Shown here: positions 1 to 8,622 of the stretch, piece by piece
Position numbering within the stretch: position 1 is the stretch's first letter
How the letters are laid out: every line of letters starts with the position of its first letter
Assembly (NCBI RefSeq): GCF_020379485.1
Contig: NC_063448.1
Coordinates: forward strand, 51,159,218 to 51,223,217
DNA from: Brassica napus
Taxonomy: Eukaryota; Streptophyta; Magnoliopsida; Brassicales; Brassicaceae
Direction: 5' to 3'
Length of the DNA: 64,000 bases
The notes under the pieces: model-generated
The model's database searches: none
Told to the model about the DNA's origin: nothing
The model's input: only the letters and a program-made list of their open reading frames with translations
Made by a program: the position numbers and the translations under genes

Positions 1-18
1 AAAGAGGACATACATAAG

Positions 19-264
19 ATGTCAAAGTTTTCTGTGCTCAATGTTGTTAAGAAGGGACAATTGTTTGAGAACAAAACTTTGCTGAAGGCGACTTTCGAGA
101 TATGTGCAATGAAGCATAACTTTCACTACGAGGTTATCAAAACGGATAGACAGCTTTGGTATGTTAGATGTGAGGATAATGCATGCAATTGGTGTGTTCG
201 AGCAGAGTGTTTGAAGGATTCTGCATATTTCATTATCAAAAAGTATGTCGGTGAACATACATAG
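19..264 (+). pseudogene. MULE transposase, N-terminal DNA-binding piece
   Basis: This 81-residue reading frame resembles the MuDR-type N-terminal DNA-binding domain of plant MULE transposases, with Cys/Trp spacing CEDNACNWCVRAE and ending YVGEHT. It stops at 262-264 with TAG. The rest of the same protein restarts in another phase at 276. In related elements I recall roughly 20 more residues between these two parts, so a small deletion plus a frame change has split the gene. The true start codon is probably upstream of the window. Confidence 0.7.
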
Positions 265-275
265 GTAGTCTGATT

Positions 276-1715
276 ATGCATAGGTATGAAGGGGTTAAGG
301 AAAGGCCGAAATGCAATGATGTAATACAGATTATGCTTATGGATCATGGCTGTGAGATCACGAAATCTTTAGCATGGGATGTTCGTGAATATGCGGTTAA
401 TGCTGTTAGAGGTATACCAGAGAGAAGGTATGGAAAAATACTGAAATACTTGCACATGCTGAGAGAGGCTAATACGGGTACACATTCATCGTATGAGATT
501 GACAGCAAAGGAAGATTTTGGTACCTGTTTATTGCATTTGGGCAATCGATACGAGGATTTAACAGAGTCATAAGGAGGGTTATTGTGGTTGATGGCACTT
601 TTCTGAAGAACAAATACAAAGGAGTTCTATTGGTTGCAACTGCTGTAGACGGAAATTCTAATTTGTATCCTCTTGCATTCGGAGTAGTCGACTCAGAGAA
701 TGAAAATTCTTGGGAATGGTTTATGAGACAACTAAATATTGTCATTGCTGATGATCATCATTTGGCTTTCATTTCTGACAGACATGCGGCCATTGCTAAG
801 GCGCTTGAGACTGTGTATCCAACAGCTAAACATGGTATTTGCATTCATCATTTGTTGAATAATGTGGTAACATATAACCATGGGAAAGGACTTGTTGGGT
901 TGGTTGCAAAGGCGTCCAAGGTTTATAGAGTTGCTGAGTTTGAAAAGATATTTGCTAATGTGTGTAATATCAGTCCGGCAATTGGAAAATACCTAAAGGA
1001 TGCTGAAGTCCAAAAGTGGGAAAGATATCAATTCTCTGGATATAGATATGACATAAGGACAACAAACCCTGCCGAATCCATCAACTCTGCTTTGCGTCCG
1101 CCGAGAGAGTATCCAATCATTCCCTTGTTGGACAGTATCAGGGAAATGCTGACTCTGTGGTTTTATAACCGTAAGAAAAAGATTTCAAAGCATAATCATC
1201 CTCTTACCATAGATGTGGAGAAAAAGATTGAAAGGAGAACCAAGAAAGGCAAAAGATTTGCAGTTTACCCTGTCAGCGATGGTCGATTGCTTGTTAGAGG
1301 TGATAAAATCGACTGCTTAGTTGATTTGGATAGACGTACTTGCTCATGTGGGAAGTACAACCTGATGAAGATACCTTTTCGGCACGCAATTAAAGCTGGT
1401 TTTCATGTTGGCAGACAGCCACACACATTGACTGATTTATTTTACACTACAGAAGCTTGGCGAGAAGCTTATCATGAAAGCATCAATCCTATTGCTGTTC
1501 CTGAGGATGCTTGGTCCATGCCAGAAGATGTTGTCGTGGTCAATGTGCTACCACCAGAGTCAAGAAAATCAGTTGGAAGGAATAGAAAACGCAGATATGA
1601 AACTGTTGAAGATAAAATTCGGTCATCGCAAACATCAGAAAAGAGGCAGCCTCGCAAGTGTAGTAGATGTGGTATTAGTGGGCACAACAGAGCAACTTGT
1701 AAAATACCAATATAG
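276..1715 (+). CDS. mudrA-like MULE transposase (main part)
   Basis: The 479-residue frame holds the MULE transposase domain with candidate catalytic acidic residues: Asp in VVDGTFLKNKYKG (about residue 106), Asp in FISDRHAAIAKA (about 165) and Glu in NPAESINSALR. HGICIHHLL lies between the last two. A SWIM-like zinc finger follows (CSCGKYNLMKIPFRHA), but its third zinc ligand, normally Cys in PCRHA, is Phe. The C-terminus carries a CCHC knuckle (CSRCGISGHNRATC). The catalytic core is otherwise uninterrupted. The gene is nonetheless probably inactive, because the DNA-binding part at 19-264 is out of frame and the SWIM finger is damaged. The first Met is not the original start. Confidence 0.85.
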   Translation: MHRYEGVKERPKCNDVIQIMLMDHGCEITKSLAWDVREYAVNAVRGIPERRYGKILKYLHMLREANTGTHSSYEIDSKGRFWYLFIAFGQSIRGFNRVIRRVIVVDGTFLKNKYKGVLLVATAVDGNSNLYPLAFGVVDSENENSWEWFMRQLNIVIADDHHLAFISDRHAAIAKALETVYPTAKHGICIHHLLNNVVTYNHGKGLVGLVAKASKVYRVAEFEKIFANVCNISPAIGKYLKDAEVQKWERYQFSGYRYDIRTTNPAESINSALRPPREYPIIPLLDSIREMLTLWFYNRKKKISKHNHPLTIDVEKKIERRTKKGKRFAVYPVSDGRLLVRGDKIDCLVDLDRRTCSCGKYNLMKIPFRHAIKAGFHVGRQPHTLTDLFYTTEAWREAYHESINPIAVPEDAWSMPEDVVVVNVLPPESRKSVGRNRKRRYETVEDKIRSSQTSEKRQPRKCSRCGISGHNRATCKIPI

Positions 1716-2294
1716 CCAGTCACATATGGTAAGGGTCAGCTTATATAGCCAGTTCGTTTATATGTTTTTCAATCTCGATTTAATTGTGTTTCATGTATGG
1801 ATGTTTCTGTTACAGGTTGGTCTGTTCAAGTATGCAAGTTGTGGTGTTTGAAAGTGCAGTATTGCCTTGTCTCGTATGGTTTTTTCTTCTAAAAACAATC
1901 AACTTTGTTTTCATTTTGATTGTTATACTTTGGATAATTCTCGTATGGTTATTTTCTCAGTTTCATTGTTATACATTGGCATTATTTTCTCCTCACTTCT
2001 CTATCTCTCTGTTTGTTTAGTTATGTTATGTTCAACTATGCTTTTGAGTTTGAGTTTGAATTTGAGTTTGAGTTTGTTTGACAATAGCTGCTGCCCGATT
2101 TTTCAACAAGGAAGGTGGATTGTAAGAACAGAACACTGAGCACAAAATATAAAGAACCACTAGACTGGTTAAGTCGACACAAACAATGTAACAACAAAAC
2201 ACAAATTGAAGCCAATACTAAGAATCAGTAGCCTGGTAAAGACGACAAGAAAAAACTAAGAAGAAGATACTTAGAACCAGTAGACTGATTTCAC
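1716..2294. other. MULE interior between transposase and GRF gene
   Basis: This is the 3' flank of the transposase: AT-rich, with a short run of TTGAGT/TTGAAT hexamers near 2044-2080. No further coding signal is seen. The two genes on either side face each other. Confidence 0.5.
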
Positions 2295-2784
2295 TCATTC
2301 TTGGCTTCTTAATCTTCCAAAAAGCCATAGAATGCTTCCTAAGCAACCTAATTCGAGTGAATTTTTCTGCTTCCTAACTTCTTTTTCTATTGTCTGTGTG
2401 ATACTACTTTTCAGATCTTCAATCTCTTCGACAATTCTCCCTTGCTCAGCCTCTACCCTTCGAATCTCATCAAGCAGGGTGTCATCAACCCACTTAAATA
2501 AATGATTTTCCTTCTTTCGGTACATAGAAACGAAAATCAAGTTAGGAGAAACAAAATGGAATGAAAAAACAGCATGTTTTTCCTACACAATCGAATATCG
2601 AATCAGACAAAAAAAGAACATAACAAATCGAAAATCGAATCAGACTATGAACCTGTGCCCCTATTTCACATCTATAGAACCGTCGGTAAGGATTGTCATC
2701 AGTTCTCGAATAGAATATCACAACCCCTTTCCCGCACCAGCACCTAGATGGCACCCCGTACGAATGTCGCCTTGAAGTATTCAT
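2295..2784 (-). CDS. small GRF-type zinc-finger protein (At4g04775-like)
   Basis: Two exons can be read: 2653-2784 (44 codons) and 2295-2513, joined CAG|GT...AG|AAG in phase 0, giving 116 residues. Exon 1 begins MNTSRRHSYG and holds a GRF zinc finger (SRCWCGKG, then NPYRRFYRCEIG). Exon 2 holds a likely coiled coil (WVDDTLLDEIRRVEAEQ) and ends in a hydrophobic tail (GCLGSILWLFG) that may anchor it to a membrane. This architecture matches the 'uncharacterized protein At4g04775-like' family of crucifers. The frame is intact although the gene lies inside a MULE, between transposase and protease. GRF fingers bind nucleic acid in other proteins; no function is known to me for this group. The alternative is a host gene captured by the transposon. 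Confidence 0.72.
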
Positions 2785-3048
2785 GGGTGTGAGAAACTGA
2801 TTCAGAGAGAAAAAGGAGATTGAAGGAAAATAAGATCTGAAAAAATGTGAAAAGTCAGGTTTCATTGCTGAGTTGGTCTTAAATATGTCAGGTTTTAGGT
2901 TTATTGTGGATCTAGTTCTGGTTGGGTTTGATTGTTGAGTTGGATCAAAAGTCTGGTTTACAAGAAGCCAAATTAAGTGTATTACATTTGATTCGATTTA
3001 TTTACTCCTACAGGATGATCTAGTAAAACAGTTTTGATAACTGTTCTT

Positions 3049-3170
3049 GTGGTCTTGTTCCGTGTTTTGGTTTCGTTTAGGGTATGTTTAGGGTTTAGGT
3101 TAGGGTTGATTGTGGTCTTGTTCCGGGTTTTGGTTTTGTTTAGGGTATGTTTAGGGTTTAGGTTAGGGTT
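3049..3170. repeat. 62-bp tandem duplication with telomere-like TTTAGGG motifs
   Basis: Two near-identical 62-bp units start TGTGGTCTTGTTCCG (3049 and 3111). Each holds three TTTAGGG-like words. It lies downstream of the ULP gene inside the MULE and is not a telomere. Confidence 0.85.
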
Positions 3171-3220
3171 CTAATTTAAAACAGTGTTAAATTCTAGCAT
3201 TCTTCAGCTAAAAACTCTTA

Positions 3221-3375
3221 ATAATAAAACCACAAGATGTACATTAGATTAGAAGAGTCGATCCTAAAAATCATAATAAAACACTAGAAGTTGTACAATA
3301 GACTAAGCATTCTTGTTCCTAAAAATGATAATAAAACACTAGAAGTTCTACATCAGATTAAGCAATCTTGTTCAT
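3221..3375. repeat. Imperfect tandem repeat, about 53-bp period, three copies
   Basis: Copies begin ATAATAAAACNAC at 3221, 3273 and 3328 and continue through AGAAGTTNTACA and a conserved TCCTAAAAAT. It overlaps the expected 3' UTR of the ULP-like gene. Confidence 0.75.
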
Positions 3376-3402
3376 TACATTAGAACTAGAAACCAAGCAG
3401 TC

Positions 3403-6400
3403 TCACAGAATCTCCTCTACAGTCGAAGAGAGACACTCTGGGTGATACTTTGACATCCTGTCAATCAATTCCGGATCATTAGCTGCTTCCCAAAGATCCC
3501 ATAAAATCCTGTGGCGAGCTTCGATAATGTTACCATCATGCAACAACGACAACTCCAATCCAAGCGCATGGCACTCAATGAACTTCACTGCATAGACGCC
3601 ACAGTCACATGCACTTTTATTCAGATTCCCAACGGGGACATAGGAAACAGTATATGCACCGACTGTGAAATCCTTCTGGTGTCTCATAGGCTGAACTGCC
3701 TTGACAATACGCGAAATAAGGTTTGCGAACCCATCCACCTCCTTGTACCTTTTCCTACCCGAGCAGTCGAACACATCAATGCTCCTCGTCACGAAACTGA
3801 TGCACAAGGCGATCCAATGATTCGCACTGACATGAACAGGGACATACAGCCGATCCACATCTATATTCCATATCTCATGTGTCATGCCATGTGGTGGAAG
3901 GACCCCTTTACCGTACTGCAGTAGCAAATTATGAAGCATGTAGCTCTTTCTACCCTGAGCTTCTAAATGACCATACTCTTTTTTAATCATATTGCTGAAG
4001 ACGACAGTCATGAAGGCGACACGATGAGGTCTCCATCGTTTCAAAGATGTTCTCTCCCGGAATACGTACATTGCGGCGTCAATCTCCTGCATATTTCGAA
4101 AATCTTAGCACACACAATGTATTTAAAAGACACAAATGGAAGCTAATAGTCTCTAAGGTTTACCAAGCTATTAACCCACTCATATTTATCCATAAGATGA
4201 TTATCAATCTCAAAATCTAAAGTGGCAGGTCCAATCCGTAGACGTCTGAAACCAAATACAATGATAAAATTATAAAACAATTATACATTTTATTTAAAAT
4301 GTATCAATACATGACAGATGAATGAGAATAGAGTACTTACGTGGAGGAAGTTGACCAAGTTCTAACTTTTTCCCAATCCTCTTCACGGAAAAACACCAAC
4401 GCGGCATCTGGCGAGTCCTCTTTGGTTCGATCTATTTGCTCATCATTCCACTGCAGTGGAGCCATGTTCAACGGTTTTGATTTACATGAGGTCTCAACTT
4501 TCACTTGAGACAGATCAAAACCCTCAACAAATGTAGCTTGGGACAGGTCCCGCAAGTCTTGTGTACTCACTCCAAAATCAAAATCATTAGTTTATGTAGC
4601 AATCTTTTTCCCATCCTATTCATTAAAATTTAAAACAACGCATATAAGAAGAAGCCATTTATTCATAACACAAACAAAGCATTACATTCATAGAGTTTCA
4701 TACACAAACATTCAGACATATTACACTTTAGAAACCTATTACACAAAGTTTCACATTCCATATTACATAATATTACACAGTCAATATGAAGTTCCAAAAG
4801 CGTTGCTCCAGCACCCTAACTCAAGCATCGTAGTTCCAAGTTCACCAAGTCCTACACTTTCTCTTAGGTAGTACCTTTTTTGTTGGAGTAGGTTGATCGC
4901 CTTTGCGCTTAGGTGGAGCTTGAGAGCCTTTGCTCTTAGGTGGAGCTTGAGCGCCTTTGCTCTTAGGTGGAGCTTGCTTGGCTTTGCTGTTTAGTGGAGC
5001 TTCTTCAGCTTCTTTCTTGCTAGGATAGCTTCCTTCACCAGTCAAACTGATTGCGTCCTTGAGCTGTGAAACCTCAATCTCCATCTTCCCCATCCTCTCT
5101 ATAAACACCCTCTCCATATTCGCCATTTGCATACTGAGCACATCTCCCAATGAAGTGACAGATGTGTGGATAAGACCCTCAATGAAACTCTTAGTTTTAG
5201 GACCAAAAGTCAGATACTTTTCTGCTGATCGCTTACACAGCACCTTCTTCTTTCTTGTCTCTGCTCCTTCATCAAGAAACTTTCTCTTGCCTTTTCCTGC
5301 AACCTTAACCGAAGAGGTCTCCTCGTCTGCTACAACATCTGTATGATCCACGCTCTTATCAGCTTCTGACCCTCTATCATGGCAGTCGGGTTCCTCCATT
5401 TTAGTTTCTTCAGGGTCTAAAACTGGCCAGTCTGTGCTGCTCCAATCATACTTGTTCCTGATCCTCTCCAAAAGAAGGTCCACTCGTTCATCTTCCATCT
5501 CACCCTTCCTTGTATAGTCAGCATCTAGAAACACATCACCATTACCAGTCACTAATATGACCGAGAACAAGTTATCCTGCAAACAGTTATTAAAACATTA
5601 AAATTCAAACAAAATATATACAACAACCATATAAAAGAAAAAAACAGAGAGAATGTTACCTTCTTAGTTAAGGAGTCTTCGAGCTCAATGATGTCTTCAT
5701 AAGAAACTTTTGCAACTCCTTTCCAATTGCCACACCTTGGACCTTTGAAGCTGTCTGAGACTCTTCTGCCTAATATTTCTCCAAAATCAGGAATTGCCTC
5801 CATAATCCAAATCTGGAGAGCATAGGAGAAACCCTCGAAAATGTAGCTCTCCTTCTTACCCAACTTCTTCCTAGCCTTCACAATCAAACTCAGCAGGAAA
5901 TCATACGAGTGAAGACCCCAATGGAACTTCCGAACCTTGTTAAAATCCATCACCAACTTGATGTACATATGAGGGATGGACACCTTCTCATCTCTCCCCA
6001 TCACCACACCCACTATTACACACAAGTAGATCAACCTCATCCTATCAAGCCGAGTCCAGGTGTGAACTTCTTGTAGATGAACCTTTCTGCTCGACTGCAA
6101 GGTGATCTTACCACCTGTGTGCAGTAGGTTACTCCAAAAAAACCCGTCGTTTTTCCCTTTCACTACGTCACTGTTAGTTTCTCGTGTAATCTTGAGACCT
6201 GTCACAGCATGGTACTCCTGAAGCGAAAACCGGAGCGGCGTCCTCGCAAAAACAAACCACTTCTCATGCAGCTTTGAGGTAATCAGCTGCCTACATATGA
6301 AGCTATCCACTAGTTTCCCGGAGAACTTGAGATCATTTTCGGCAATAGCCATGATATGTGTGAAAACAGGATCTCTCTTCACATCATCGTACTCTGCACA

Positions 6401-6433
6401 CTTAGCTTTCTTCAGATCTCTGATAAGTTCCAT
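3403..6433 (-). CDS. DUF1985-Ulp1 SUMO-protease-like protein of a MULE (KAONASHI type)
   Basis: Five exons read on the minus strand: 6433-5660 (DUF1985; ends AAG|GTAAC), 5576 to about 4850 (acidic, then Lys/Pro repeats near AQAPPKSKGSQAPPKRKG), about 4565-4341, 4245-4164, and 4086-3403 (Ulp1 C48 peptidase). Phases agree at all junctions except exon 2/3, where two donors are possible. The catalytic triad is visible: His in SANHWIALC, Asp in DVFDCSG, Cys in SACDCGVYAVKFIE. Ulp1 enzymes cleave SUMO from proteins; the role in a transposon is unknown, although Arabidopsis copies are reported to be under purifying selection. The Met at 6433 may not be original: an earlier Met at 6512 starts a family-like N-terminus that runs out of frame near a 14-bp tandem duplication at 6451-6479. 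Confidence 0.82.
4571..4841. other. Intron 2 of the ULP-like gene
   Basis: AT-rich sequence between the Lys-rich exon and the next exon. Possible donors are AGAAA|GTGTAG and ACTTG|GTGAAC near 4845-4855. The likely acceptor is GTGAG|TACACAAG at 4566. No other signal is seen. Confidence 0.5.
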
Positions 6434-7646
6434 GCGGCAACTGTTGTTGATCTTCTTAACCCGAGGTTCTTAACCCGAGGGCATATAATCGTTTAGGTAG
6501 CTCCAGCTCCATATCTACAAAAGATAATAAAACACATGGTTATTAACAGCAATATCATAAACATGCAAACGTCCGAAACAAGCGTAAGAGTGAAACTGAG
6601 CCAGAGTGAAACTGAGCCAGAGTGAAACTGAGCCAAACACAAGATAATAATCAAAAGCAAAACACCATTGTCTAATCAAATTTAAATTTAGAAACACAGT
6701 AGATCGATTAATCAAATAAGACAAGTCAATCTCCATCTCGCAATCAAATCAGCAAACTAGGACAATTAACAGTCAAATACACACAAACTTTGTTCAGCGA
6801 AATCAGTATCGTAACACTCACAAAGACAAACACAAACACTAACATTGTTCAACAAAATCGGTTCAAATAATCAAAAAGTCAATTCAGACAAGCAAACAAA
6901 TATTGATCCAAGTCAAAGTAACAAACTTAATAATGAAACAAAGACTAAGACAAATCAAAGAAACAAACCGTTCACAAATTGAGACCAGATAGACGGATGA
7001 GAGAGGCGGAGAAGGGGAGAGAAGCCGAAAGGTGGAGAGAAATGGAGAGAAGCGACGAGAAGCAGAGAGGCGGAGAGGTGAAGAGAATCAGAGAGAATCA
7101 GAGAGAAGCGCCGAGAAGCGGAGAGGCAGAGAGGCGGATAAGCTCGATTTTGCCGTTGATTTCACTGGTTCGTCCACAAGATCGCCATCTTCAAACTCTC
7201 GATTTTTTGGCCATCAGAGAGAGGCGGTGAAACATAAACAAAATTAGTTCAGAGGTGGAGGCAAACAGAGAGAAGCAACGAGAAGCAGAGAGGCGGAGAA
7301 GCTTGATTTCGCCGTTGAATTCACCGGTTATTACACAGGATCGCCATTTTCAAAGTCTCGATTGTTTTTTTTGAGAGAGAGGCGGAGAAACCAACAAGAA
7401 ATTAGGGTTACGTGTTTTGTTCCCTTTTTGTTTTAACTTTTTTAATATATCTTTGTAACACGTTTTTTTTAAAAAAAAATTTACTATAGCACATGAAACA
7501 AACACAATTAAATTATGTTTAATTAGATTAATTCAAGGTTAGTTTTGGGATTTTGGAAAAGTTTATACTAAAGGGACAATTTAATGATGGATTTATACCA
7601 TATGGACAACTATGTTGTTTTCTTGTTCTCTTTTGGCAATTTTCCC
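6434..7646. other. 5' region and right end of the MULE
   Basis: Holds the 14-bp duplication at 6451-6479, three exact copies of a 16-bp unit (AGAGTGAAACTGAGCC, 6587-6634), a CAAA-rich stretch, and a purine-rich GAGAGGCGGAGAAG tract (6985-7400). Within the tract a block of about 130 bp is present twice (GATTTNGCCGTTGANTTCAC at about 7145 and 7306). This is probably the promoter and subterminal region of the element. Confidence 0.6.
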
Positions 7647-8622
7647 AATTTTAAAATTACTTGATAAAATATACGATTAATAATTTTTTTGAACAGGGTC
7701 TAAAATTAATTTGAGACGACCCTGGACACCAATATTTTTTGGTCAACAGATAACCAATTTGATCCAATGTCAAGCTCCTTTATTTATTGTTCTAATCTCC
7801 TGTTCTTGCTTATTCTATTATATCAATCTTGAATAATCTTCTTTTCTAAATAGGATTTCATCTTTTTTCTTTAAGTTCTACAATATTCTTATCTTTTTAT
7901 CATTAATTTTTCTACAACTTGAACACAATGGATATGAGAACCACATTTTCAACATGGAAATTTGTATTAGTGAGAAACTTGGTTTCGAAACCATATAAGA
8001 CTTACGAAACATTGTACTAAAGTTATTTGTACAAAAAGAACTTGACAAATAAACTTTCAAATGAACATATAATTTTTTATATACTTGAAAGACAGGCTTG
8101 AATGGAATCTTACAATGACTTTACTAATAAACATATAATTTTTAAATATTAAACCTATATCGTTTTTATTTTGAATTTTCTTTGATATATATAAAAATAA
8201 AGGCTCATTGTTTTAACTGTCACACAAGTTGCTACTAACTATGGTAGGATCAATACTACATGTGAGTTGTCTAAGAGTTTAGTATGAATATATAGAGATT
8301 TAGTGACATTTTGGTAGGGTATACCATGAGTCGTATAGTCTTAATTACCAATATCCCCCAGCTTCGCTTGATACTACAAGTTTCATGAATATATAAACAC
8401 AAAGAAATTCTTAAAAGAAAAAAAAAATTCTTAAAAGTAAAACATCAATTAGATCTACGTAACAAGTGAACTTGCATGGTCATTATATCCTCCATCTATT
8501 ACGCAGGCTTATTGTTCTCAACCAGATAGAAGTATAGAACAAAGCATTGTCACACGCCTTGATTTTTTTTTTCTTACTCAAGTGTGGTCAATTATAACCA
8601 AGCAAAATATATATCTCATAAA
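7647..8622. other. AT-rich spacer, no gene recognised
   Basis: Nearly 1 kb between the MULE end and the first Helitron. Only short frames occur in it, the longest about 60 codons, and none resembles a protein I know. Confidence 0.5.

Larger units (their letters stand above)
1..7646. mobile_element. Kaonashi-type Mutator-like element (MULE), left end outside the window
   Basis: The segment carries three genes: a mudrA-like transposase on the plus strand (to 1715), a small GRF zinc-finger gene on the minus strand (2295-2784) and a DUF1985-Ulp1 protease gene on the minus strand (3403-6433). MULEs carrying both a transposase and a ULP-like peptidase gene are known in Arabidopsis as KAONASHI elements, which lack long terminal inverted repeats. 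The right edge is placed where the minus strand reads GGGAAAATTGCCAAAA (about 7631-7646), a start typical of plant MULEs. The adjacent 9 bp (7647-7655, AATTTTAAA) would be the target duplication, but the left copy lies outside the window and cannot be checked. Gene content is seen directly; family name and right border are inference. Confidence 0.7.
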
